64,000 nt of DNA. Source: Streptomyces sp. NRRL F-5123 (lineage in GTDB: Bacteria; Actinomycetota; Actinomycetes; Streptomycetales; Streptomycetaceae). Location: assembly GCF_000721495.1 (NCBI RefSeq), contig NZ_JOHY01000011.1, positions 174,224 to 238,223 on the forward strand, given 5' to 3'. Shown here one piece after another: positions 1 through 8,738 of this stretch (the stretch's first letter is position 1; every line of letters begins with the position of its first letter). Both the position numbers and the translations under genes were made by a program. The notes below the pieces were generated by a model. That model was not told where the DNA came from and did not search any database. It saw only the letters and a list, made by a program, of their open reading frames with translations.

Positions 1-2039
1 ATGCCGACGTACGCGAGCCGCCGCTCCTCCTCCAGCTCCTTGACCTGGCCCAGGGCCCGCATGTGCGGGAAGACGCCGTCCTCCATGCCGGTGAGGAAGA
101 CGACCGGGAATTCCAGGCCCTTGGCCGTGTGCAGCGTCATGAGGGTGATGACGCCGCCGGACTCGTCGTCGTCCGGGATCTGGTCGGAGTCGGCGACGAG
201 CGCGACGCGCTCCAGGAATTCCGACAGCGAGCCGGGCTCCTCCTCGCCGCGCTCCTGCTCGAACTCCAGCGCCACCGCGGCGAGCTCCTGGAGGTTCTCC
301 ACCCGGGTCTCGTCCTGCGGGTCGGTGGAGGCCTGCAGCTCGGCCAGGTAGCCCGTGCGCTCCATCACCGCCTCCAGGACGACGGCGGGGCCCGCGCCCG
401 ACTCGACGACGGTGCGCAGCTCGTCCATCAGCGCCGTGAAGCGCTTGACGGCGTTGGACGAGCGCGCCGCCATGCCGTACGCCTCGTCGACCCGGCGCAG
501 CGCGGCGGCGAAGGAGATCTTCTCGCGCAGCGCGAGCGCCTCGATCATCGCCTCGGCGCGCTCGCCGATGCCGCGCTTGGGCACGTTGAGGATCCGCCGC
601 AGCGGGACGCCGTCCTCGGGGTTGGCGAGGACGCGTAGGTACGCAAGGACGTCACGGACCTCGCGCCGCTCGTAGAAGCGCACGCCGCCGACGACCTTGT
701 AGGGCAGGCCGACGCGGATGAAGACCTCTTCGAAGACACGGGACTGCGCGTTGGTGCGGTAGAAGACGGCGACGTCGCCGGGGCGGGCGTCGCCGGCGTC
801 GGTGAGGCGGTCTATCTCGTCGGCGACGAACTGCGCCTCGTCGTGCTCCTGGTCGGCGGTGTAGCCGGTGATGACGGGGCCGTCGCCGGCCTCCGTCCAC
901 AGGTTCTTGGCGCGGCGGCCGGCGTTGCGCTCGATGACGGCGTTGGCGGCGGACAGGATCGTCTGGGTGGAGCGGTAGTTCTGCTCCAGCAGGATCGTGC
1001 GGGCCTGCGGGTAGTCCTCCTCGAACTGGAGGATGTTGCGGATGGTGGCGCCGCGGAAGGCGTAGATCGACTGGTCCGCGTCACCGACGACACACAGCTC
1101 CCCCGCCTCCTCTCCCGTCCCGACCAGCTCGCGCACCAGCGTGTACTGCGCGTGGTTGGTGTCCTGGTACTCGTCGACGAGGACGTGCCGGAAGCGCCGC
1201 CGGTAGTGGTCGGCCACGTCGGGGAAGGCCTGGAGCAGGTTGACGGTCGTCATGATGATGTCGTCGAAGTCGAGGGCGTTGGCCTCGCGCAGCCGCGCCT
1301 GGTAGAGCGCGTACGCCTCGGCGAGCTTCTTCTCGAAGCCTCCCCCAGAGCCTCCGGCCTGGGAGGTACCCCCATCGGCCTGCGCCGCGAACGTCTCCTC
1401 GTCGACCAGCTCGTTCTTGAGGTTGGAGATCTTCGCGCTGAAGGACTTCGGCGGGAACTGCTTCGGGTCCAGGTCCAGGTCGCGGCAGACGAGGGCCATC
1501 AGGCGCTTGGAGTCGGCGGCGTCGTAGATGGAGAAGGACGACGTGAAGCCGAGCACCTTGGACTCGCGGCGCAGGATGCGCACGCACGCGCTGTGGAAGG
1601 TGGACACCCACATCGCCTTGGCGCGCGGGCCGACCAGCTCCTCGACGCGCTCCTTCATCTCGCCCGCGGCCTTGTTGGTGAAGGTGATCGCGAGGATCTC
1701 GCCGGGGTGGACGTGCCGCGCGGCGAGCAGGTGGGCGATGCGGTGGGTGAGCACCCGGGTCTTGCCGGAGCCGGCGCCGGCGACGATGAGCAGCGGCCCG
1801 CCCGCGTGCTCGACGGCGGCGCGCTGCTGCTCGTTGAGCCCTTCGAGGAGCTGCGCGGGGTCGGTGGCGGGGCGCGGGGCGCCGTTGCGGTAGTACGCGT
1901 CGCGCTCACCGGCCGGGGCGCCGCCGCCGGATTCCGGGTCCTCCGGGGGCGGCGGGGCGTCCAGGTCCGCGGGCTCGGGGGCCACGTGCAGACCGGACTG
2001 GAGGCCGGAGAGGAAGTCATCGTCAAAGAGGCTGCTCAT
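1..2039 (-). CDS. pcrA: ATP-dependent DNA helicase PcrA/UvrD (3' end off window)
   Basis: Superfamily 1 3'-5' DNA helicase of replication and repair. The gene starts with ATG at 2037-2039 and runs off the window edge, so only the first ~679 residues are seen. Visible are the Walker A motif AGAGSGKT (about residues 87-94), the motif Ia region ITFTNKAAGEM, the Walker B box VDEYQDT (about 288-294), GDADQSIYAFRGA, QNYRST, and at the cut end the ITLMTLHTAKGLEFPVVF and ERRLAYVG motifs. The N-terminal ~60 residues are acidic and Pro-rich, as in other actinobacterial PcrA. Odd feature: an intergenic-type palindromic repeat (1341-1374) lies in frame and codes a Gly/Ser-rich loop (GGTSQAGGSGGG, about residues 222-233). 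The gene stands alone and is divergent from the hydrolase gene at 2239. Confidence 0.96.
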   Translation of the reverse strand, partial: MSSLFDDDFLSGLQSGLHVAPEPADLDAPPPPEDPESGGGAPAGERDAYYRNGAPRPATDPAQLLEGLNEQQRAAVEHAGGPLLIVAGAGSGKTRVLTHRIAHLLAARHVHPGEILAITFTNKAAGEMKERVEELVGPRAKAMWVSTFHSACVRILRRESKVLGFTSSFSIYDAADSKRLMALVCRDLDLDPKQFPPKSFSAKISNLKNELVDEETFAAQADGGTSQAGGSGGGFEKKLAEAYALYQARLREANALDFDDIIMTTVNLLQAFPDVADHYRRRFRHVLVDEYQDTNHAQYTLVRELVGTGEEAGELCVVGDADQSIYAFRGATIRNILQFEEDYPQARTILLEQNYRSTQTILSAANAVIERNAGRRAKNLWTEAGDGPVITGYTADQEHDEAQFVADEIDRLTDAGDARPGDVAVFYRTNAQSRVFEEVFIRVGLPYKVVGGVRFYERREVRDVLAYLRVLANPEDGVPLRRILNVPKRGIGERAEAMIEALALREKISFAAALRRVDEAYGMAARSSNAVKRFTALMDELRTVVESGAGPAVVLEAVMERTGYLAELQASTDPQDETRVENLQELAAVALEFEQERGEEEPGSLSEFLERVALVADSDQIPDDDESGGVITLMTLHTAKGLEFPVVFLTGMEDGVFPHMRALGQVKELEEERRLAYVG
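1341..1374. repeat. Short palindromic repeat inside pcrA
   Basis: The block TCCCCCAGAGCCTCCGGCCT followed by GGGAGGTACCCCCA is a variant of the module found between genes at 25233-25263, 37104-37136, 56354-56386, 61035-61069 and 63832-63867. Here it is inside a coding region and keeps the pcrA frame open. The loop bases (CCTCCGG) differ from the usual CTTCGC but the CCCCCAGAG / CTGGGAGGTACCCCC arms are intact. Confidence 0.85.
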
Positions 2040-2238
2040 CGCCTCCCGAGTCTAGGTGGTGACACCGACAGCGACGCCCGGTTCCGCCCCCTTTCCCCGT
2101 AGCCCGCGAATCACACTCGGTGAGAATCGGAATTGATTACGAATAGGTATCGGGGCCAACCGGACACGGGCCTTCCCCTTGGTCCACCACTTGGTTACGG
2201 TGCCGCACCAGGCAGCGTCCGAAAGGAGTCCGTCGGGC

Positions 2239-3369
2239 ATGGCGACACACCGCAAGTCCCGCAGCGCGATACTCAGCACCCCGGGGCCGCGTACGGCCGT
2301 GGGGCTGACGACCGCAGCGCTGGCCACGATGACCATCTTCGCGGAGGCGGCGGGCGCCGCGCCCGAGGCCCCGTCCCCGCAGCCCTCGATCGCCGAGGTC
2401 AAGGCGAAGGTGGACGCCCTCCAGCACGACGCGGAGGTGGCCACCGAGAACTACAACGGGATCAAGGAAGCCACCAGCCAGCAGAACACGAAGGTCAACA
2501 CGCTGCTGGCGCAGGCCGCCCAGAAGACGCAGACGCTGAACGACTCCCGCCGGCAGCTGGGCATCTACGCGTCCGCCCAGTACCGCAGCGGCGGCGACGA
2601 CTCGACCGCCAACTACCTGCTGGCGGCCAGCCCGCAGGACCTGCTGGACCAGCGGCACCTGACGGACCTGTTCGGCAAGCGGCAGAAGGCCGCCGTCGAG
2701 GACTTCCGGGTGCAGCAGGCCGACGCGACGCAGAAGCGCATCCAGGCCGCGCAGGCGCTCCAGACGCTCACCGCGAAGCAGGCGCAGCTCAAGACCGCCA
2801 AGGCCGACGTGGCGAAGAAACTGGGCGCCGCGCAGAAGCTCCTCAACAGCCTGACCGCGCAGGAGAAGGCGCGACTCGCGGCCCTGGAGAAGCAGCAGGC
2901 GGAGGAGGCCGCGCGGAAGGCCGCCGCGATCGCGAAGCAGGAGCAGGCGAAGAAGGAGGCGGCGGCCAAGCAGGCCCAGCAGACCGGCTCCACCACCTCG
3001 AAGTCCTCCGCCGCGAACACCTCGATCGCCGACAAGGCCATCGCGTTCGCCCGCAACCAGATCGGCGAGCCGTACGTGTGGGGCGCGACGGGCCCCAGCT
3101 CGTGGGACTGCTCGGGCCTGACGCAGGCGGCGTACAAGGCGGCCGGCGTGACGCTGCCACGTACCACCGGCGAGCAGGTCAACGTCGGCACCCGGGTGTC
3201 GCAGTCCGACATGGAGCCGGGCGACCTGGTCTTCTTCTACAGCGACCACAGCCACGTCGGCATCTACATCGGCGGCGGGAACATGATCCACGCGCCGCAC
3301 ACGGGCACGGTCGTGAAGATCGCACCGATCACCGAGATGCCCATCTACGGCGTGGTGCGCCCGTACTGA
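2239..3369 (+). CDS. Secreted NlpC/P60 peptidoglycan endopeptidase (first of three paralogues)
   Basis: Predicted exported cell-wall hydrolase that cuts peptide stems of peptidoglycan. The 376-residue product starts at ATG 2239 behind GAAAGGAG (2221-2228). It has a basic N-terminus and a hydrophobic signal ending near AEAAGAAP (about residue 41), a long Ala/Gln/Lys-rich coiled coil (about 50-255, typical of RipA/CwlO-like hydrolases), and a C-terminal NlpC/P60 domain (about 264-376). The nucleophile is Cys291 in WDCSGLTQ, with His339 in SHVGIY and the HAPH segment. An in-frame upstream start at 2179 is rejected because it has no ribosome-binding site and would put 20 residues before the signal. 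I see no riboswitch upstream, unlike the next gene. Confidence 0.93.
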   Translation: MATHRKSRSAILSTPGPRTAVGLTTAALATMTIFAEAAGAAPEAPSPQPSIAEVKAKVDALQHDAEVATENYNGIKEATSQQNTKVNTLLAQAAQKTQTLNDSRRQLGIYASAQYRSGGDDSTANYLLAASPQDLLDQRHLTDLFGKRQKAAVEDFRVQQADATQKRIQAAQALQTLTAKQAQLKTAKADVAKKLGAAQKLLNSLTAQEKARLAALEKQQAEEAARKAAAIAKQEQAKKEAAAKQAQQTGSTTSKSSAANTSIADKAIAFARNQIGEPYVWGATGPSSWDCSGLTQAAYKAAGVTLPRTTGEQVNVGTRVSQSDMEPGDLVFFYSDHSHVGIYIGGGNMIHAPHTGTVVKIAPITEMPIYGVVRPY

Positions 3370-3543
3370 CGCGCTTCGACCCGTGCTGACCCATACTGAC
3401 CCCTACCGGTCCGTGCCGACACGCACCACGGAAACGCGGTCACCAACCGTAAGATCACAAAGCGATTTCGGTCACGTTCCGATCCAAACTTCCCAGACCC
3501 GGGAGAGTTTGGCTACGGTAGCCCGCTAGGCAATACGTTCGAC
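3370..3543. other. Intergenic leader upstream of the riboswitch
   Basis: Together with the riboswitch this makes a 359-base gap between the first two hydrolase genes. It is less GC-rich than its surroundings around 3440-3500 and should hold the promoter of the second gene. A short dyad (GGCTACGGTAGCC, about 3512-3524) lies just before the riboswitch. I could not assign -35/-10 boxes confidently. Confidence 0.5.
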
Positions 3544-3712
3544 GCCGGTGACCGCACCGGCAGCGTGTCGCCTCCGCTCAATCCGGCCCAGGCCGGAACC
3601 GGGGACCCACCAAGCACAGTTGGGGTGAATCGGACATGGTGCCGCAAGGCGCCGGACCGTAGGGCCAACCTTCCCGGCCCGAACCCGTCAGCTAACCCGG
3701 TCGGCGGTCAAC
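3544..3712 (+). promoter_or_regulatory. c-di-AMP riboswitch (ydaO/yuaA class)
   Basis: The strongly conserved blocks of this class are present in order: CGCTCAAT (3575-3582), GGAACCGGGGACCCA (3595-3609), TTGGGGTGAATC (3620-3631) and CCCGAACCCGTCAGCTAACC (3678-3697). The outer stem can form between GACGCCGGTGACCG (3541-3554) and CGGTCGGCGGTC (3698-3709), next to the ribosome-binding site GGAAGGAG (3713-3720). In Streptomyces this class is known to control cell-wall hydrolase genes such as rpfA in response to c-di-AMP. Here it precedes the second NlpC/P60 gene only. A Rho-independent terminator is not obvious, so control could act on termination or on access to the ribosome-binding site. Confidence 0.93.
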
Positions 3713-3728
3713 GGAAGGAGTCGCCTTC

Positions 3729-4769
3729 GTGGCGTCGCACCGCAAGCCGCGTCAGAGCCTGCTGGCCGTCACCGCCCCGCGTGCGGCGGTCGGCGTCACG
3801 GCCGCGGCCCTTGCCTCCGTCACCCTGCTCAGCGAGAGCGCCAGTGCCGCGCCCGCCAAGCCGAAGCCCACCATCGCCGAGGTCAAGAAGCAGGTCGACA
3901 GCCTCAACGAGCAGGCCGAGGTGGCGACGGAGGCCTACAACCAGGCGGTGGAGAACACCAAGGCGCAGCGCGACAAGACCAACACGCTGCTGTCCGAGGT
4001 CGCCCGGAAGACCGAGCAGATGAACGCCACCCGGCAGCTGCTGGGCCAGTTCGCGAGCGCCCAGTACCGCAGCGGCGGCATCGACCCGACCGTCCAGCTG
4101 CTCCTGTCCAGCGACCCGGCCGGCTTCCTGAACCAGTCGCACACGCTCAGCCAGCTCTCGGCGAGCCAGACCGCGGCGCTGGAGAACCTGCGGATCCAGC
4201 AGGAGCAGGCCTCCATCAAGCGGGCGCAGGCCTCGGCGAGCCTCGCCCAGCTCACCACCGCGCAGCAGCAGCTCGCGACGCAGAAGAAGGCGATGGAGAC
4301 CAAGCTCGCCGCGGCGCAGAAGCTGCTCAACAGCCTCACCGCCCAGCAGCGCGCCCAGGTCGCGAACATCCACAAGGGCTCGTCCTCCAAGAGCGACTAC
4401 ACCTACTCCGGCCCCGCGAGCGGCCGCGCCGCCGCCGCGATCCAGTTCGCGCTCGCGCAGCGCGGCAAGCCGTACGTGCGCGGCGCCACCGGCCCCGGCT
4501 CGTACGACTGCTCCGGGCTCACCCAGGCCGCCTTCCGCGCCGCGGGTGTGACCCTCGGGCGCACCACCCAGGACCAGATCCACGACGGGGTGGCCGTCTC
4601 GAAGGCCGATCTGCGGCCGGGCGACCTGGTCTTCTTCTACTCCGGCAACTCGCACGTCGGCATCTACCTCGGCAACGGCCAGATCGTGCACTCCCCGCAC
4701 ACCGGCGCGGTCGTCGAGGTCGCCCCGATGAGCTGGATGCCCTTCTCGACCGCGCGCCGGGTCGCCTGA
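3729..4769 (+). CDS. Secreted NlpC/P60 endopeptidase under riboswitch control (second paralogue)
   Basis: Predicted 346-residue exported peptidoglycan hydrolase. The GTG start at 3729 is 8 bases after GGAAGGAG. The architecture matches its neighbours: signal sequence to about residue 40 (SASAAPAKP), coiled coil to about 220, a short Ser/Lys/Tyr linker, and a C-terminal NlpC/P60 domain with Cys261 (YDCSGLTQ) and His309 (SHVGIY). It differs by carrying Arg in PYVRGATGPG, where the two sister proteins have Trp (PYVWGATGP), and a divergent C-terminus. The riboswitch ties its expression to c-di-AMP, which in Streptomyces is linked to osmotic and developmental control. Confidence 0.93.
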   Translation: MASHRKPRQSLLAVTAPRAAVGVTAAALASVTLLSESASAAPAKPKPTIAEVKKQVDSLNEQAEVATEAYNQAVENTKAQRDKTNTLLSEVARKTEQMNATRQLLGQFASAQYRSGGIDPTVQLLLSSDPAGFLNQSHTLSQLSASQTAALENLRIQQEQASIKRAQASASLAQLTTAQQQLATQKKAMETKLAAAQKLLNSLTAQQRAQVANIHKGSSSKSDYTYSGPASGRAAAAIQFALAQRGKPYVRGATGPGSYDCSGLTQAAFRAAGVTLGRTTQDQIHDGVAVSKADLRPGDLVFFYSGNSHVGIYLGNGQIVHSPHTGAVVEVAPMSWMPFSTARRVA

Positions 4770-5107
4770 CCCCGGCGCCGCGCGGCCTCTCCTCCGCAGC
4801 CTGACCGCGCCCCTCCCCGTACGTCGGTCGTACGGATCCGGGGCATCCGGTCAGGCTGCGGGCACATGCGGGCGGGTCACCCGTCGAACAGCGGTCGAAA
4901 GCGCGCACAGCCGACCGGATGAGGTCAATCCCGGTCAGTGCGCCCCTTTCCCGCCCCCGGCGGGACTAGCGTCGCTCCTCAGGTGGCCCACCCCACTGCC
5001 GTCCCGGTTCGTGGACGGCATCGGCCACCCCCGCCGAAGGCCCGGCGGCGCACTGCTCCCCCGTGCAGGCGCCGCCGGGCCGTTCCCTGGAAGGAGTGAC
5101 GGCCGCG
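4770..5107. other. Intergenic gap between second and third hydrolase genes
   Basis: The first ~90 bases hold a strong terminator-like dyad (4795-4860). The remainder should contain the promoter and leader of the third hydrolase gene, with GGAAGGAG at 5089-5096. I found no ydaO blocks here. A GC-rich dyad (GGCGGCGC/GCGCCGCC, about 5044-5076) precedes the ribosome-binding site. Confidence 0.5.
4795..4860 (+). terminator. Long-stem terminator-like hairpin
   Basis: CGCAGCCTGACCG (4795-4807) pairs perfectly with CGGTCAGGCTGCG (4848-4860). Inside are nested dyads CCCCGTACG/CGTACGG. It lies 26 bases after the stop of the second hydrolase gene. It has no T-run, which is common in Streptomyces terminators. 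Confidence 0.7.
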
Positions 5108-6211
5108 ATGGCCTCACACAGTCCCGCCGGCAGTCCCACCGGCCCCGCCGCGCACCGCAAGCGCCCTCCTTTAGCCGGCGGCCCCTCAAAAGCGGCCACG
5201 AAACGGGTCGGCGTCACCCTGGCCCTCGCCTCGGCCGCCTCCGTGACGCTGCTCGGCGAAACCGCCCGCGCCGAGCCCCAGCTCACCCCCGACCAGGTAC
5301 GCGCCCAGGTCGCGACGCTCTACCAGCAGGCGGAGCAGGCCACGCAGGAGTACGACGGCGCCACGGAGCAGGCCGACCGGGCGGACGCCGCGGTCACCGC
5401 CCTCCAGGACGAGCTGGCACGCAAGACCGCCGCCCTCAACAGCACGCGGGACGCGATCGGCAGCCTCGCCGCCGCCCAGTACCGCACCGGCGGCATCGAC
5501 CCGCTGCTGCAGCTCGCCCTCAGCTCCACACCGGGCACCTACCTGGAGCGCGCCGCCTTCCTCGACCAGGCCGGCACCCGGCAGTCCGTGACGCTGCGCC
5601 GGCTCGCCGCCCAGCAGCGCGACATCGCCGCCACCCGCGCGCAGGCCACCGACAAGCTCGCCGTGCTGCGCACCGCGCAGGCCGCCGTCGCCGCCCACCG
5701 CCGCACCGTCACCGGCAAGCTCGCCGCGGCCCAGGCGCTGCTGGCCCAGCTGACCGCCGCCCAGCGCGCGGCCCTCGCGGCGGACGACGGCCCCCCGGCG
5801 AAGGACACCGCCGCCGCGCACGGCACCGCCCGCCCGCCGTTCCCGGCTGTCGCGGCCCCCTCGCCGCGCGCCGCCAGGGCCGTGGCGTTCGCCTACCGGC
5901 AGCTGGGCCTGCCGTACGTGTGGGGCGCGACGGGCCCGGGCGCGTACGACTGCTCGGGCCTGACGCAGGCGGCGTGGAAGGCGGCGGGCGTGACGCTGCC
6001 GCGCACCACCTACACCCAGATCAACGCGGGCACGCGGATCTCGCGCGGCCGGCTCCAGCCCGGCGACCTGGTCTTCTTCTACTCGGGCGTGAGCCACGTC
6101 GGCATCTACATCGGCAGCGGGAACATGATCCACGCGCCGCACCCCGGTGCGACGGTACGGGTCGCACCGATCAGCGAGATGCCCTTCGCGGGCGCGGTGC
6201 GGCCGACCTGA
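5108..6211 (+). CDS. Secreted NlpC/P60 endopeptidase (third paralogue)
   Basis: Predicted 367-residue exported hydrolase. ATG 5108 is chosen because GGAAGGAG (5089-5096) precedes it; a start at 5063 would lie upstream of that site. The N-terminal ~35 residues are unusually Pro/Ser/Gly-rich before the signal (ASAASVTLLGETARAEP). A coiled coil (about 55-235) follows, then an Ala/Pro linker, then the NlpC/P60 domain with Cys282 (YDCSGLTQ) and His330 (SHVGIY). Its catalytic domain is closer to the first paralogue (GNMIHAPH is shared) than to the second. The gene converges on a membrane-protein gene only 27 bases away. Confidence 0.93.
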   Translation: MASHSPAGSPTGPAAHRKRPPLAGGPSKAATKRVGVTLALASAASVTLLGETARAEPQLTPDQVRAQVATLYQQAEQATQEYDGATEQADRADAAVTALQDELARKTAALNSTRDAIGSLAAAQYRTGGIDPLLQLALSSTPGTYLERAAFLDQAGTRQSVTLRRLAAQQRDIAATRAQATDKLAVLRTAQAAVAAHRRTVTGKLAAAQALLAQLTAAQRAALAADDGPPAKDTAAAHGTARPPFPAVAAPSPRAARAVAFAYRQLGLPYVWGATGPGAYDCSGLTQAAWKAAGVTLPRTTYTQINAGTRISRGRLQPGDLVFFYSGVSHVGIYIGSGNMIHAPHPGATVRVAPISEMPFAGAVRPT

Positions 6212-6216
6212 CCCCG

Positions 6217-6261
6217 CGGTGGCGGCGGTGCGGCAGCATCACGCGCCGTCCGCCGCCACCG
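6217..6261. terminator. Bidirectional hairpin between convergent genes
   Basis: CGGTGGCGGCGG (6217-6228) pairs with CCGCCGCCACCG (6250-6261). It sits just after the third hydrolase stop and overlaps the last codons of the opposing gene. Confidence 0.55.
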
Positions 6262-6877
6262 TCGCCGTCCCGGCCGGCTCCGGGCCCGGCCCCGCGGGCG
6301 TGCTGTAGAGCGGGGACGTGCTGTACGGGCGGAAGCCGAGCGCCGGACGCCACAGCACCACCGCGTGCTCACGCTGCCAGGCACGCGCGGGGCGCTCCGT
6401 CAGAAGCATCACCGGCACCAGGATCCCCATCGCTCCCGCGCCGAGCAGCGGCATGTCGTACAGGTCCGCGCCCACGAAGACGAACAGCGCGCTCGCCATG
6501 CCCATGAGGGCGGCGTCCAGCCTGAGCAGCCGCCGTACGCCGTCCGAACCGGGCCGGACTCCCGCGGGATCGCGGAGCGGCGGCGCGGCCGCGTACGCGG
6601 TGTGCCGGGCCGCCCGCGGTTTCGGGCGCAGCAACTGCACCGCGAACAGGGCGATCACGCCGCCCACGACGATCAGCTGCATCCCGACGTGGCCGTAACT
6701 CCAGTCCCGCCCGCCGGCCTTGCCAATCACGACCACGAACAGCGCCGCGGCGGAGCCGAGTACGCAGCCGCGCGCCATGAACCGGAGGTCTGCCGCCAGC
6801 GGCACCAGGCCCCGCGGGTCCGGCTCCCCTTCCGCAGCCGGCTCCTCTTCCGGTCCAGCCTTCTCTTCCCCGCTCAT
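6239..6877 (-). CDS. Unknown four-helix membrane protein
   Basis: The 212-residue product is not recognised. ATG 6877 follows a GGAGGGGGAGC site; a longer start at 6928 lacks one. It has an acidic Glu/Pro-rich N-terminus (~25 residues) and four hydrophobic segments in two pairs: FMARGCVLGSAAALFVVVIG, MQLIVVGGVIALFAVQLL, ALMGMASALFVFVGADLY and GAGAMGILVPVMLL. A basic loop lies between the pairs and the C-terminal tail is Pro/Gly/Thr-rich. It resembles the small integral membrane proteins of unknown role common in Streptomyces. It is probably transcribed alone. Confidence 0.75.
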   Translation of the reverse strand: MSGEEKAGPEEEPAAEGEPDPRGLVPLAADLRFMARGCVLGSAAALFVVVIGKAGGRDWSYGHVGMQLIVVGGVIALFAVQLLRPKPRAARHTAYAAAPPLRDPAGVRPGSDGVRRLLRLDAALMGMASALFVFVGADLYDMPLLGAGAMGILVPVMLLTERPARAWQREHAVVLWRPALGFRPYSTSPLYSTPAGPGPEPAGTATVAADGA

Positions 6878-6980
6878 CGCTCCCCCTCCGCTGAGGCCAG
6901 CAGAGCGGGCCGCGGGGCGCGCCGTCAAGCGGGGCGGGCGCGTCGGCGCGATGACGCCGCGGGCCGCGCCGGGGAAGGGC

Positions 6981-7910
6981 TCAGCGCAGCGTGACCGTCG
7001 CCGGGCCGCGCAGCGGGGCGAGGGAGCGCAGGGTCTGCGGGGTGCGCAGGCGGTCCTCCGTGGTGAAGAGGTCGCGGACGGCCGTGAAGTCCAGGTCAGG
7101 ACCGGCGGTCACGGCGGCGGCGCGGTCGTAGAGCGGGTCGAGTTCCGCGGGGAGTTCCTCGTCCATGAACGTCTCGGCGCCGGCCTCCGAGCCCGCGCCC
7201 CAGACGTCCCACAGCAGCGTCTCGACCTTGTTGAGCGCCGAGAGGTCGAGCCGGATGTTGCCCGCGACGAACCGCTTGCCGAGCATCGGGGTGTCCTCCA
7301 GGTCGAGGCCGAAGCTCAGCGGGTCGGCGTCGCCCGCGCGGATCGCCTGCCAGGCCTGGCCGGCGACGATGAAGCGGTTGCGCGGGACGTCCATCGGGTC
7401 GAAGCCGTACGCGTAGTGCTCGGGGTCGGCGATCTGCGCGTCGGCGAGCAGCCAGCCGCGCTCGGCGTCCCAGTACTCGGTGGCGACGTGGTCCCAGTGG
7501 AAGCCCTTGTCGGAGAAGTACGTGGCGAAGCCCGAGCGCAGCCGGGCGGGTATGCCGAAGTGGCGCAGCAGGGCGACGTGCAGCAGCGTGAAGTCGCGGC
7601 AGATCCCGACGAAGCGGTCGGACCACGCGCGCGGGGAGGCCAGCGGGCCGGGGTCGCGGGCGGCGACGAGGCCGAGGATGTCGTCGACGTAGCGCGTCTC
7701 GGCGTCGTCCCGCATCCGGTCGTCGGCGATCGGTACGCCCCACTGGTGGCCCTCGACACGGTGGATCATCAGACCCCGCACGACCCGGGCGAGCCCGCCG
7801 ACGTCCTTCGGCAGCTCCGCGAGGAGCCCGGCGTACGCGCCCGGGTCGGACGTCGGGCTCTGGGTCGCGTAATACGCGGCGACCTCGGGGTCGAGAGCGG
7901 GTGCGGGCAC
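6981..7910 (-). CDS. Transglutaminase-like cysteine peptidase-fold protein
   Basis: The 309-residue product belongs to the transglutaminase-like superfamily. The triad is seen as Cys104 (GICRDFT), His141 (WDHVATEYW) and Asp157 (LLADAQ). GTG 7910 is chosen because GGAGG lies 6 bases upstream and the open frame before it has no other plausible start. There is no signal peptide, so it probably acts in the cytoplasm. Actinobacterial members have amidase or protease-like roles that are mostly uncharacterised; the substrate is unknown. It lies downstream of the TetR gene (gap 124 bases) on the same strand, but the gap makes co-transcription uncertain. Confidence 0.82.
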   Translation of the reverse strand: MPAPALDPEVAAYYATQSPTSDPGAYAGLLAELPKDVGGLARVVRGLMIHRVEGHQWGVPIADDRMRDDAETRYVDDILGLVAARDPGPLASPRAWSDRFVGICRDFTLLHVALLRHFGIPARLRSGFATYFSDKGFHWDHVATEYWDAERGWLLADAQIADPEHYAYGFDPMDVPRNRFIVAGQAWQAIRAGDADPLSFGLDLEDTPMLGKRFVAGNIRLDLSALNKVETLLWDVWGAGSEAGAETFMDEELPAELDPLYDRAAAVTAGPDLDFTAVRDLFTTEDRLRTPQTLRSLAPLRGPATVTLR

Positions 7911-8034
7911 GGCGGACCTCCGGGAGGCGGAAGGGGCGAGGGCTGAAGAGGCCGTACGTTCGAGGCGCAGCCGTCCGCGGTCCACCGTGCCAAATTTCAC
8001 CGCGCAATGTCCAGGGCATTGACCGTCCAGGGCG

Positions 8035-8694
8035 TCAACTCCCGCCCGCCGCACCCGCTTTCCCGGGCCCGGCGGTCTCCGGCCACGCCGCGAGGGCCAG
8101 TTCGGCGGTCGCGGCCAGCTCCTGCGGCGTGGCACCGTCGCGGGCGCGCTGCGACATGCCCTGGAGGACGGCGGCGAAGTAGGCGGCGAGCGACCGGGCG
8201 TCGGTGCCCGCAGGCAGCTCCCCGGCCTGCTCGGCGGTGAACAGCCGGGACTCGAAAGCCTCGATGTTGGCGGTGCGCAGGTCGCACAGGAAGTCCTGCA
8301 CCTCGGCGTCCTGCCGGCTGACGTTGGTGGCGGCGCTGATCGTCAGGCAGCCCGCGGGGTGGCTGGGGCAGGCGTAGTTGGCCGCCGCCTCGCGCAGCAT
8401 GCGGGCGACGGCGGCGCGGGCGGAGGGCTCCTCGGTGAGGGCGCGGCCGATGAACGCGCCGGTGGGGGTGCCGCCGTACACGCGGACGACCTCGCGGAAG
8501 AGCGACTTCTTGTCACCGAAGGCGGCGTAGAGACTGCCCGGCCTGATGCCCATGGCCTCCGTCAGGTCGCCGATGGAGGTGGCCTCGTAACCGCGCTCCC
8601 AGAACAGCCGGGTCGCCGCGGCGAGGGCCTCTTCGCGGTCGAAGGCGCGGGGGCGGCCACGTCTGGGGGGTGTCGTCTCGCTCACGGCACCCAT
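8035..8694 (-). CDS. TetR-family repressor, divergent from an SDR gene
   Basis: DNA-binding regulator of 219 residues. The N-terminal helix-turn-helix is clear (TSIGDLTEAMGIRPGSLYAA, then FGDKKSLF), and the C-terminal ligand/dimer domain resembles the AcrR/YcdC-like group (PAGCLTISAATNVS). Start choice: ATG 8694 is used; GTG codons at 8712 and 8685 are alternatives and none has a strong ribosome-binding site. The start is within 3-18 bases of dyad 8697-8712, so it probably represses itself and the divergent SDR gene at 8793. Confidence 0.88.
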   Translation of the reverse strand: MGAVSETTPPRRGRPRAFDREEALAAATRLFWERGYEATSIGDLTEAMGIRPGSLYAAFGDKKSLFREVVRVYGGTPTGAFIGRALTEEPSARAAVARMLREAAANYACPSHPAGCLTISAATNVSRQDAEVQDFLCDLRTANIEAFESRLFTAEQAGELPAGTDARSLAAYFAAVLQGMSQRARDGATPQELAATAELALAAWPETAGPGKAGAAGGS

Positions 8695-8696
8695 TC

Positions 8697-8712
8697 TAGA
8701 GCGTTCGCTCAA
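8697..8712. promoter_or_regulatory. TetR operator candidate 1 (TAGAG-N6-CTCAA)
   Basis: TAGAGCGTTCGCTCAA is a near-perfect dyad overlapping the TetR translation start region. It has the same half-sites and 6-base spacer as the second dyad at 8739-8764, which supports recognition by one protein. Confidence 0.65.
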
Positions 8713-8738
8713 AAAGCGTGCTAGCGTCTGCCTCGTTC

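Noticed and set aside
2100..2238. A ydaO riboswitch before the first NlpC/P60 gene
   Set aside because: The conserved blocks (GGGGACCCA, TTGGGGTGAATC, CCGTCAGCTAACC) are absent.
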